Assembly: GCA_003513495.1 (NCBI GenBank)
Contig: DOPM01000021.1
Location: forward strand, 910 to 21,546
Source of the DNA: Desulfosporosinus sp.
GTDB lineage: Bacteria > Bacillota > Desulfitobacteriia > Desulfitobacteriales > Desulfitobacteriaceae
Direction of reading: 5' to 3'
DNA length: 20,637 bases
The notes beneath the pieces are model-generated. The model ran no database searches. It worked only from the letters and a program-made list of their open reading frames with translations, and was not told the DNA's origin. Position numbers and translations under genes: made by a program. This document shows, piece by piece, positions 1-6,236 of this stretch. Every line of letters begins with the position of its first letter. Position 1 is the first letter of the stretch.

Positions 1-193
1 AACTTTTTTAGTATAGCTGAAGGTTGTCGAAATGTCAACTCTTTTAAGGAGTTATTTTTAAAAAAATGTCCTATTTTAAAAGGCGTTTGTATTGGGGTCT
101 AGCCACTTAAACAAACTTTGAATCATGGAGTTTATATAATTAACACAATTCATAAAAACACCATATTAAAGATTTGTCGTCCCTAAAAGTAGA

Positions 194-228
194 ACAGATC
201 ACCTAAACATGTAGTTTAGGCGATCTGT
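194..228 (-). terminator. Probable terminator hairpin after the DUF1847 gene
   Basis: A near-perfect inverted repeat pairs 194-208 with 214-228: seven pairs, one A/C mismatch, seven more pairs, and a 5-nt loop. It lies 21 bases beyond the stop codon of the minus-strand DUF1847 gene. On the minus strand it is followed by a modest T-rich stretch (TCTACTTTT), so termination is plausible, though the T-tract is not classical. I see no gene in bases 1-193, which are AT-rich. Confidence 0.6.
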
Positions 229-249
229 GGGCAATATTTCAACCTTTAC

Positions 250-843
250 TTATTCGTATTTTTTATTGAGATACTTTTTCTTTAAATAACTAGAATAACA
301 GACTGCCAAAGGATTATGACCTAAGACACGATCCTTAACTGCGTAAGTGGTGACAGGTACTTTGGAGTACTTATTGAACAACATATCATGGCCAACACAT
401 AAGCCCACTGCTATATTTAATTCGGTTTCGTCTTTTTCTAAGACTTTGGCTTGAAGAATAGGATCACAAATGACTTCGATTTTGTCTTCTTTCACTTTAG
501 GAATTTCATAGTCCTCTTTCTTAAGACCACCAATTTTACAACAAGCGGAATACACCTCAAAATGTTGAGATAAAATCTTATCTAAGATTGCAGCTTCTTC
601 GGATAAACCTACGCAGAAAGCCATTCCGAGTTTCTTGTAACCCATTTTCTTTGCAAACATGATTAATTCATCCAGACGGCTAAGATTGTTACCATATTGG
701 GCTTGGAAATGACCACTGAGCCGATGAAAAGGTTTGTTTTCTTCTTCAAAACATTCATCGAGTGTATATTTTCCCCCAGTACAATCAAAGCCTTCTTTAT
801 CACACATGTTTTTTGTCTTCATTTTACATGATGCACATTTCAT
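250..843 (-). CDS. DUF1847 family Cys-rich (metal-binding) protein
   Basis: This 197-aa protein begins with a Cys cluster (C3, C6, C14, C21 in an MKCASCKMK...MC...FDC context) that could hold a metal or Fe-S cluster. It continues with the conserved body I recognise as DUF1847: an RLDELIxFAKKMGYKKLGxAFCVGL segment near residues 56-80, a CCK motif near 101, and a C-terminal GLCVGHDxLFxKYSxxPVTT segment near 147-166. The biochemical role of the family is unknown. It has no signal peptide or membrane segment, so it is probably cytoplasmic. The ATG at 843 follows an AAGGGGG ribosome site by 7 bases. It lies 42 bases after the TSUP permease gene and is the last gene of that three-gene unit. Confidence 0.85.
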   Translation of the reverse strand: MKCASCKMKTKNMCDKEGFDCTGGKYTLDECFEEENKPFHRLSGHFQAQYGNNLSRLDELIMFAKKMGYKKLGMAFCVGLSEEAAILDKILSQHFEVYSACCKIGGLKKEDYEIPKVKEDKIEVICDPILQAKVLEKDETELNIAVGLCVGHDMLFNKYSKVPVTTYAVKDRVLGHNPLAVCYSSYLKKKYLNKKYE

Positions 844-885
844 TTTAAGACCCCCTTATAACTTAAGCACGGTTTGTAGATATTA

Positions 886-1830
886 TTAGATTTTGATTCC
901 AACTAGTGGCAAAACATATTTGAGCCCGATATAGAACAATATAACTGCAAGGAACATTTTCATATAGCGAGCATTGATATACTTAGACACTCGAGCTGCT
1001 ACTACAGTACCGATAGCCACACCAGCTAATTCAAAGGCTAGAAACTGAAGATCTAGAGAACTACCCATCGAGAGATAGTTTAAAATACTGGTTGAAGAGG
1101 ATACTAAAATAGAAAGAACAGATGTTCCGGCTACAATGTACATTGGGAATCCCATCACACTGGTCATAAAGGGAACTAGTAAGAAACCACCGCCGACCCC
1201 TAGAGATGCAGAAAGTACTGCAACTAAAAGCCCCGTAATAAACACGGTAATAGCATTATAGTTAAATTCTTGACCGGCAAAAGTAAAGGTGTTTTGAATA
1301 CCAACCTTTTTAAAATTGACCCCAATTTCCTTAAGCTCATTCATTTTGCCCGAAGCTTTAAGTTCTTTTACTTTTGCAGCAAATGTATCATTAGCGGCTT
1401 TTACTGATTTTTGACTGTCCCTAAATTTCGCGGTACACTCATAGCCAATACGTATTGCAATACCTAAAGTGACAATACCGAAGTAAGGTTGGAACGTTTT
1501 CATGTCTTTTAATAAAGTGTGCGAAAGTGAAGAGCCTAGTATTGCACCAACGATTCCACCTAAGCCCAGAGCAACAGCGGTAGGTACAACAATTCGCTTC
1601 TCACGAAGATATAGAGGGGTACCAACGATAGGGCTAACCAGTGTTAATATCTGGTTCATGGGTTTTACCATATTGGCATTTTTTAGTCCGAAAATACTCA
1701 TATGTCCTACACCTGCTAAGATACCGCCAGCTGCTCCTACAGATGTAAAAACATAGCCTACAAAGATTCCCCAAAGGATCAAACTAATAGGACTGGCGTC
1801 TACGCCAGCTAATGCGAAATGCATATTCAT
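886..1830 (-). CDS. TSUP family permease (sulfite exporter TauE/SafE-like)
   Basis: This 314-aa integral membrane protein has the two-halved TSUP architecture. The N-terminal half carries FVGYVFTSVGAAGGILAG (about residues 23-40). The C-terminal half carries the matching LLVAVLSASLGVGGGFLLVP motif (about residues 201-220), and a charged cytoplasmic loop (about residues 135-190) lies between them. I estimate about eight membrane segments. The family moves sulfur-containing or organic anions such as sulfite, sulfoacetate or taurine-derived products; the substrate here cannot be read from sequence. ATG at 1830 follows AGGAGGAG by 6-7 bases; a second ATG two codons in is a weaker choice. The nearby Hdr cluster and rhodanese protein make an oxidised-sulfur substrate attractive, but this is inference. 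Confidence 0.85.
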   Translation of the reverse strand: MNMHFALAGVDASPISLILWGIFVGYVFTSVGAAGGILAGVGHMSIFGLKNANMVKPMNQILTLVSPIVGTPLYLREKRIVVPTAVALGLGGIVGAILGSSLSHTLLKDMKTFQPYFGIVTLGIAIRIGYECTAKFRDSQKSVKAANDTFAAKVKELKASGKMNELKEIGVNFKKVGIQNTFTFAGQEFNYNAITVFITGLLVAVLSASLGVGGGFLLVPFMTSVMGFPMYIVAGTSVLSILVSSSTSILNYLSMGSSLDLQFLAFELAGVAIGTVVAARVSKYINARYMKMFLAVILFYIGLKYVLPLVGIKI

Positions 1831-1864
1831 AACATTCTCCTCCTTAATTTCTTACCTTTAAAGT

Positions 1865-2281
1865 TTAGTTGCTTCTGATGCTCTCAAACCAAATAGACCC
1901 AGGTCTGTTTAATTTAGACCTAATTAGTTTTACAAGCCATTTTCCTAAATAAAATAGGAAGTAGGTTGCTAAGTATACTCCAAAAATGTTGACTTGCCAG
2001 TTTACAGTTGGAATAGTGACAGTTGGCCATTTTAAACTAATTAAACAAATTATAAGAACGTGAGGAACTAATCGGTATATTGAATCTACTACGACAGCTG
2101 TTAGGTAATCAAAAAACACTTCTCTCATTTCCGCCTGAAGAGACTTATAAGCCTCTGCGTCCCCGATGTCAACTGCTACTCCTGAAAGCTCATCTAATTC
2201 CTGATACCGTTCTTTATAGTGCTGGACTTTTTTAGTGTGGGGATCTTTAAGGAATTTCACTAGTTCAGAAAGTTTCTTCAT
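1865..2281 (-). CDS. Small membrane protein of unknown function upstream of TSUP permease
   Basis: I do not recognise this 138-aa protein. Its first 60 residues are charged and probably helical (KFLKDPHTKKVQHYKERYQE and following, then an EAYKSLQAEMRE stretch). Two or three hydrophobic segments follow (about 55-85 and 95-120), then a basic tail (KLIRSKLNRP). The layout loosely recalls the DUF106/EMC3 group of small membrane proteins (a cytoplasmic coil followed by membrane helices), but I cannot support that without a profile search. It begins with ATG at 2281 behind a weak GAGAGG site. It is followed after 34 bases by the TSUP permease, so the two are probably co-transcribed, and it may be an accessory subunit of the permease. 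Confidence 0.7.
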   Translation of the reverse strand: MKKLSELVKFLKDPHTKKVQHYKERYQELDELSGVAVDIGDAEAYKSLQAEMREVFFDYLTAVVVDSIYRLVPHVLIICLISLKWPTVTIPTVNWQVNIFGVYLATYFLFYLGKWLVKLIRSKLNRPGSIWFESIRSN

Positions 2282-2411
2282 AGCTAAACGCCTCTCTTGA
2301 AAATATTTGCACTTGCTAGATCAGCACTGCCTTTCTAGGGTAAGTTCTTCCTCCTTTCACTTTTCTCATATTTACTATGTGTATAATTTATCAAACCCCG
2401 AGCGCTATTAA

Positions 2412-2565
2412 TGTCTGAACCGAGACCATATTTTTGTCTATCTTACGACCATATTTTTGTCTACCGAAAGACTATATTTATGTCAATTTAAAGACTATAA
2501 TAGTGTCAAGTTAATTACAGTATTTTTGTCTAATGTATGACTTTTATAATGTCTACTAAACGACA
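2412..2565. mobile_element. TGTC...GACA-bounded 154-bp array of 23-bp-spaced GAC-N9-GTC sites; possible transposon-end remnant
   Basis: Eight 15-bp positions repeat at an exact 23-bp period, starting at 2401, 2424, 2447, 2470, 2493, 2516, 2539 and 2562. Units at 2424, 2447, 2470, 2493 and 2539 have both GAC and GTC arms. 2516 reads TAC...GTC. The first position keeps only its GTC, and the last only its GAC. The best units are GACCATATTTTTGTC. The missing outer half-sites mean the array is bounded by TGTC at 2412 and GACA at 2565. Both ends read TGTC-N8-GAC-N9-GTC inward, i.e. imperfect terminal inverted repeats. Evenly spaced repeats of this kind are typical of transposase-binding ends in the IS21/Tn7/Mu (DDE-RVE) groups. 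There is no transposase here and no clear target duplication. An operator or iteron array is the alternative. Confidence 0.55.
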
Positions 2566-2594
2566 ATTCTTTAACCAACGTCTGCATCACTAAT

Positions 2595-2645
2595 AACACC
2601 GTATTGGACTGTTCAACATGAGTTGAGCGAGTTCTCTACGGTGTT
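2595..2645. repeat. Long imperfect inverted repeat (hairpin)
   Basis: AACACCGTA (2595-2603) is exactly complementary to TACGGTGTT (2637-2645). Inside it, ACTGTTCAAC pairs with GTTGAGCGAGT with a bulge and a wobble, around an ATGA loop. No T-run follows on the plus strand, so it does not look like a simple terminator. It lies between the 23-bp array and the Crp/Fnr gene terminator and may be residue of the same mobile element or a structured RNA. Apart from this, the array and the terminator, I see nothing definite in the gene-free stretch 2282-2704. An AAAGGAGGA sequence on the minus strand near 2349-2357 has no start codon behind it. Confidence 0.5.
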
Positions 2646-2676
2646 GGAGTCTGCCTCACATTGGATAAACAGAGAA

Positions 2677-2703
2677 AGAGGCTAGCGTTCGATGCTAGCC
2701 TCT
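2677..2703 (-). terminator. Rho-independent terminator of the Crp/Fnr regulator gene
   Basis: A perfect 10-bp stem (2677-2686 with 2694-2703, AGAGGCTAGC/GCTAGCCTCT) with a 7-nt loop starts immediately after the TAA of the minus-strand regulator gene. On that strand it is followed by a T-rich run (TTTCTCTGTTT). Position, stem strength and T-richness all fit intrinsic termination. Confidence 0.85.
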
Positions 2704-2704
2704 C

Positions 2705-3373
2705 TTATACAATCCATTTGCTTAGCTTATCTATATCAAGTATATACACTTCTTTCTCTTCAATAGCTATACTATTCTCTTGTCTAAATATATTAAGCAA
2801 GGAGGTAACCGTCTGTCTTGACGTTCCTATCATACAAGCTATCTCTTCATGAGTTAAGCGAAAGCCTATTTTCGTACCCGTCTGGGTTTCCACTCCTGCA
2901 CGTTCAGTCATTTTGAGAAGCAGCATTGCTAGTCTTCCAGGCACCTGAAAACAAACCATTTCTTGAATAATTGCTTCAGCCTCTCGCATTCTAACCCCGA
3001 GGGTTGTAGCAACTTTAATTGCAATAGACGGATGGTTAACTAGTAATTCCTCAAAGCGTGCGTTACGTACAACTACCAATGTGGCATCATTGATAGCACC
3101 TGCAAAACAGGTTCGCTCCCCGTGGTACAAAGTTTCAGCCAAGCCCATTAACTGTCCAGACGTTCTCATACTTCCAACTGTGACTCTTCGTCCATCAGGA
3201 GTTATTCTATATATTTTTACAAAACCTTCTTCTATCAAATATATTCGGTCAGCAGTATCCCCTTCAGAGAAAATTATTTGTCCCTTAGGATAATGAACTA
3301 CTGTCCCATATTCTCTGATAAGGTTTTTTTCATCATCATCTAACTCTAGTGCTTCATGATTAATGCATTCCAT
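2705..3373 (-). CDS. Crp/Fnr family transcriptional regulator
   Basis: This 222-aa protein has a cyclic-nucleotide-binding-fold sensor domain (about residues 15-130, with YPKGQIIFSEGDTADRIYLI and GFVKIYRITPDGRRVTVG). A dimerisation helix (about 125-150) and a C-terminal winged helix (FRLTHEEIACMIGTSRQTVTSLLNIFRQ) follow. The SRQTVT recognition helix is typical of the family. The four-Cys N-terminal Fe-S motif of FNR is absent, so the ligand is unknown; a few scattered cysteines could sense redox. I place the start at the ATG at 3373, because GGAGGGG lies about 8 bases upstream; the open frame runs 13 codons further up without a ribosome site. A TATAAT box lies at 3401-3406 on this strand, without a good -35. 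It is divergent from the OsmC/Hdr operon and may regulate it. Confidence 0.9.
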   Translation of the reverse strand: MECINHEALELDDDEKNLIREYGTVVHYPKGQIIFSEGDTADRIYLIEEGFVKIYRITPDGRRVTVGSMRTSGQLMGLAETLYHGERTCFAGAINDATLVVVRNARFEELLVNHPSIAIKVATTLGVRMREAEAIIQEMVCFQVPGRLAMLLLKMTERAGVETQTGTKIGFRLTHEEIACMIGTSRQTVTSLLNIFRQENSIAIEEKEVYILDIDKLSKWIV

Positions 3374-3572
3374 TGTAGATTTACCCCTCCATATACCTTT
3401 ATTATATAACAAATTTCTACAATAATGCTACTCAAATTTCAGAATTATTAAGAATGTGATCCATTACTCATCACGCTCTTTCACCCCTTAAAGATAAAAA
3501 TTGATATGCAGAAAATATATTATAATTTCTAACTTTAGTGTTTATTTAGCATTGAAATAAATACCAATTATT

Positions 3573-3687
3573 TGGAATTATTACGTTCCATATGGAATTA
3601 TTGCATTCCAAAGAAGAAAATAAGCCCGTAGTGAGAATTTTGTGATTTATCAAATAATTATTAGTTTACCGGAACATCGGTATTCCA
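3573..3687. promoter_or_regulatory. Three TGGAA-N8-TTCCA palindromes: candidate enhancer-binding-protein sites
   Basis: Three 18-bp palindromes share the same geometry: 3573-3590 (TGGAATTATTACGTTCCA), 3593-3610 (TGGAATTATTGCATTCCA) and 3670-3687 (CGGAACATCGGTATTCCA). The first two lie exactly 20 bp apart, about two helical turns, so they face the same side of the DNA. A degenerate half-site (CGGAAT) follows at 3702. They sit about 110-230 bp upstream of the start predicted for the sigma-54 promoter at 3772-3788, where bacterial enhancer-binding proteins normally dock. No such activator is encoded in the window. A weak FNR-like box (TTGTGATTTATCAA) lies at 3640-3653 between them. The rest of the 518-bp gap is AT-rich and shows no gene. 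Confidence 0.65.
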
Positions 3688-3771
3688 TTAAACATCATAC
3701 TCGGAATATTATATTTAAATTACTGTACCTAACCCTTAGATTATAACTGTTATAGCTTATAGCTATTTTAT

Positions 3772-3788
3772 TTGGCATAGCTTTTGCA
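3772..3788 (+). promoter_or_regulatory. Sigma-54 (RpoN) -24/-12 promoter for the OsmC/Hdr operon
   Basis: TTGGCATAGCTTTTGCA matches the sigma-54 pattern TGGCAC-N5-TTGCA, with the invariant GG (3774-3775) and GC (3786-3787) separated by exactly 10 bases. Transcription would begin near 3799, leaving a leader of about 90 bases before the ATG at 3892. The upstream palindromes fit the need of sigma-54 polymerase for an ATP-driven activator. The minus-strand methyltransferase operon has a near-identical core (20557-20573). Confidence 0.75.
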
Positions 3789-3891
3789 TAATTAATTGGA
3801 ATATGAAATGGAAACGAGCTTGGTAATCAACAATTAACAGTGATCTAAGAATCGTTGACTTTTCTTAAAAGAAGAAAGGGGGATTAATAAG

Positions 3892-4419
3892 ATGAGTAAG
3901 TTTAATAGTGGAGTTCTATTTAACGGAATCGACTTAGGTTTTATTGGAAGTATGGTTGATAGAGTAAAGCAAGATCCCGAAAAAGCTAAAAGAACGCTAA
4001 AGACAAGTACAGTATGGCTGGGCGGAACTAGGTCAGAAACCACAATCCGTGATTTCAAGTATATCATTGATGAACCTTGGGGTAATGTTCAAGGAGGTGC
4101 TCAACCAGGAGAAATTGTACTAGCTGCTTTAGGATCTTGTTTAGTCGTAGGCTACTCTTTCGATGGAGCCCTGCATGGCATTCCCCTTAAAAAGATTGAG
4201 ATTGAAATTGAGGGAGATAGTAATGGTATTGCATTTATGCAAATTCCGACAGACATAATGCCAAATTTAACAACTGCTCGGATTAAGGTCTGTCTTGAAA
4301 GCGATGCCAGTAAAGAGGTATTGGAAGAGATGCATAAACGTGTTATATCAATTTCTCCAGTATCTTCTACCTTAACAAATGTTGTGAATCTGGAATTTGA
4401 TCTTAAAATCGGAACCTAA
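3892..4419 (+). CDS. OsmC family protein, single catalytic-Cys variant
   Basis: This 175-aa protein carries the OsmC/Ohr fold signature: PGEIVLAALGSCLVVGYSFDGALHGIPLKKIEIEIEG (about residues 72-108), with the peroxidatic-type Cys83 at the start of the central helix. Canonical OsmC and Ohr proteins have a second Cys in a C-terminal (V/I)...CPV motif. Here that place reads ISISPVSSTL, with Ser155, so the usual resolving cysteine is missing; Cys134 is the only other cysteine. A thiol-persulfide or sulfur-carrier role, or use of an external thiol, is therefore as likely as hydroperoxide reduction (inference). The ATG follows AAAGGGGG by 9 bases. It is the first gene after the sigma-54 promoter, with the Hdr genes downstream past a weak hairpin. 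Confidence 0.85.
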   Translation: MSKFNSGVLFNGIDLGFIGSMVDRVKQDPEKAKRTLKTSTVWLGGTRSETTIRDFKYIIDEPWGNVQGGAQPGEIVLAALGSCLVVGYSFDGALHGIPLKKIEIEIEGDSNGIAFMQIPTDIMPNLTTARIKVCLESDASKEVLEEMHKRVISISPVSSTLTNVVNLEFDLKIGT

Positions 4420-4494
4420 ATGCCGACATAGTGTCTAACAAGATATCTAAATATTTAAAATAGTTAGTCTGTCAATGATTTCTTTCTACGCGCA

Positions 4495-4522
4495 AAAGTC
4501 GCACTGATTTCAGTGGGACTTT
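4495..4522 (+). terminator. Weak terminator/attenuator hairpin between OsmC and Hdr genes
   Basis: An inverted repeat pairs 4495-4506 with 4511-4522 (AAAGTC-G-CACTG, loop ATTT, CAGTG-G-GACTTT) with one central G/G mismatch. Only a short T-rich tail follows (CTTTCTGTCC), so it probably terminates only part of the transcripts. I see no convincing promoter between it and the hdrC gene at 4615. Read-through from the sigma-54 promoter is therefore the likely source of hdr transcription. Confidence 0.55.
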
Positions 4523-4614
4523 CTGTCCTCATAGATAACCTAAGTTAAAACCTAGAAATAAGGAACTATTGCTTTGTATTGGGCTTCCTAATCTAAGTTA
4601 TAAGGGGATGTCTT

Positions 4615-5244
4615 ATGAAAAGAGAACAGGCCAGTAACTGGTCATTAGAATTTGAGAACGCAATAGCGACATCGGGGTTAGCGGATGATATAAGTCGCTG
4701 TATATCTTGCGGTAAATGTACTGGTGTATGTCCTGTGGCTGCCATTAGTCCTTCCTACAATCCAAGACAGATTATTCGGGAAGTACTACTTGGCAATTAT
4801 GAAAGGATCGTTAAAAGTGAAGAAATTTGGCGTTGTTTCTGGTGCGCAAATTGCGCCGCTACTTGTCCAAGCGAGATTAAATATCCACTCCTAATGCTTT
4901 ATATCCGATACTTCTCTATGTCACATGGAGCTGGAAAAAAGCATGTAGATCCCTTCATCCGTTTCGTCACAAAAGCTAGAAAAGAAGCTGTGACTTTCCA
5001 GCCAGGTAAACCTGCTAGACTGGATGAAATTAGGGCCTTAAGGAGCAGTCTAGGCTTAGCGCCGCTTAGAATTGTATCAGACAAAGGTATAAAAGAGTAC
5101 CAAAAGTTATTTGAAATTACCGGCACTGACGAATGGCTCAAGAATTATCAAGAAACTCCCGAAGTCCCTATCGATCTAAGTTATCTGGAGGGAAGAATAT
5201 TGGTACAGGATGATTCCATAAGTGGTTCAGAAAGGGAGGCTTAA
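4615..5244 (+). CDS. HdrC-like iron-sulfur protein (first copy)
   Basis: This 209-aa protein has two [4Fe-4S] motifs: CISCGKCTGVC (C29, C32, C35, C39, followed by P) and CFWCANCAATC (C74, C77, C80, C84, followed by P). They are set in the usual HdrC context (YNPRQIIREVLLGN and SEIKYPLLMLYIR). HdrC passes electrons between HdrA and HdrB. The C-terminal half is an extension of about 110 residues, rich in charged residues and without further cysteines. The protein is soluble. The ATG follows AAGGGG by 7 bases. It ends one base before the start of the HdrB-like gene. In sHdr nomenclature this position would be hdrC1; I withhold a symbol because assignment to sHdr rests on gene order and on the short HdrA. 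Confidence 0.88.
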   Translation: MKREQASNWSLEFENAIATSGLADDISRCISCGKCTGVCPVAAISPSYNPRQIIREVLLGNYERIVKSEEIWRCFWCANCAATCPSEIKYPLLMLYIRYFSMSHGAGKKHVDPFIRFVTKARKEAVTFQPGKPARLDEIRALRSSLGLAPLRIVSDKGIKEYQKLFEITGTDEWLKNYQETPEVPIDLSYLEGRILVQDDSISGSEREA

Positions 5245-5245
5245 G

Positions 5246-6190
5246 ATGGAAGAATATCAAAGATTATCCCTTATTGATCCGCAAAGAGTAGCCAAATTAC
5301 CTACACCCGAAAAACTATTCCTATTTCTCAGTTGTACAGGAAGTATTGAATACCCGGGTACTGAAAGAGCGGTAAGGATTGTTGGCGAAAAACTAGGTAT
5401 TGAATTTATAGAATCTGTCGATCAAACCTGCTGCACAGGGTATATGTTGACATGTAATGCCGTAAACCCTCAGCTTGCTTTGGCTTCCACTTCCCGCAAT
5501 TTGAGTATTCCTCAGGAAATGGGCCTGGATGTAGGGGTGTTTTGTAATGGTTGTTATGGATACCTGAGAGAATTAGCACATCTATTACATTCAAACCCAG
5601 CTTTCAAAGAGGTTGGAGATAAAGCAAACGAGGCCTTAGGCCGTGTAAAGTATCATGGCCATACAAAAATTTATCATGTACAGGAATTATGGTATCGTCA
5701 ATTAGAAAAACTAACTAGTTTAGTGAAACGACCATTAACTGGTCTAAAAATAGCAGCCCACTATGGTTGTCATTATTTGGCAAACAAGGATGTTGCTATC
5801 GATGACGCCCAATATCCTACATTCCATGAAGAAATTTATAAGGCTCTTGGAGCGACATCGGTAGTTTATAAAGAACGGCGTGCCTGCTGTGGCTATTCTG
5901 TGGGTAGAGGATTTACACACCGCGAAGAGACGGTTTTACCCCATATTACCAATAAAATGCTGAGCGCCGCTGCGGCAGGAGTTCAATTAATGACTACAAC
6001 TTGCCCCGGTTGTAATACTGCCCTCGACCGTGAACAGAAGACCATTACTTCAAGGGGTAAACACGTTAGTATTCCAGTGATTGATTTATCTCAGCTTATT
6101 GCTTTCGCTTTAGGTGCGCCAGTTGAGCAGTTAGGTTTTAAGGCTAATACTACACCTGTTTTACCTGTGCTGGAACGCTTTGTTATATAA
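5246..6190 (+). CDS. HdrB-like protein with two CCG (non-cubane cluster) domains (first copy)
   Basis: This 314-aa protein has two complete cysteine-rich CCG motifs. The first is C-x31-CC-x36-CxxC (from SCTGSIEYPG to FCNGCYG). The second is C-x38-CC-x37-CxxC (from HYGCHYL to TTCPGCNTAL). Both fit the consensus that binds the non-cubane [4Fe-4S] clusters of HdrB, the site of disulfide chemistry in heterodisulfide reductase. I place the start at the ATG at 5246, one base after the hdrC stop and behind AGGGAGG; the frame is open eight codons further but lacks a ribosome site there. The natural substrate (a disulfide, persulfide or lipoyl-bound sulfur) cannot be read from the sequence. Confidence 0.88.
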   Translation: MEEYQRLSLIDPQRVAKLPTPEKLFLFLSCTGSIEYPGTERAVRIVGEKLGIEFIESVDQTCCTGYMLTCNAVNPQLALASTSRNLSIPQEMGLDVGVFCNGCYGYLRELAHLLHSNPAFKEVGDKANEALGRVKYHGHTKIYHVQELWYRQLEKLTSLVKRPLTGLKIAAHYGCHYLANKDVAIDDAQYPTFHEEIYKALGATSVVYKERRACCGYSVGRGFTHREETVLPHITNKMLSAAAAGVQLMTTTCPGCNTALDREQKTITSRGKHVSIPVIDLSQLIAFALGAPVEQLGFKANTTPVLPVLERFVI

Positions 6191-6236
6191 AGTATGGAAT
6201 CTTCCAGGAAAATTTCAAGGTGAAAGGAGCATGAAA

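Noticed and set aside
70..111. Short plus-strand peptide frame behind an AAGGAG sequence
   Set aside because: Only about 14 codons, with 14 bases between the ribosome-like site and the ATG; no evidence of a real gene or leader peptide.
2401..2576. CRISPR array reading of the 23-bp-period repeats
   Set aside because: The constant parts are 15-bp imperfect palindromes with 8-bp spacers; CRISPR spacers are about 30 bp and repeats are near-identical. No cas genes are present.
3640..3653. FNR box (TTGTGATTTATCAA) as a definite autoregulatory site
   Set aside because: Only the right half-site is intact and it lies about 270 bp from the regulator gene start; kept only as a weak note in the enhancer-site entry.
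3834..4067. 77-aa minus-strand open frame overlapping the OsmC gene
   Set aside because: It is opposite the conserved OsmC coding sequence and its leader; composition is unlike the neighbouring genes.
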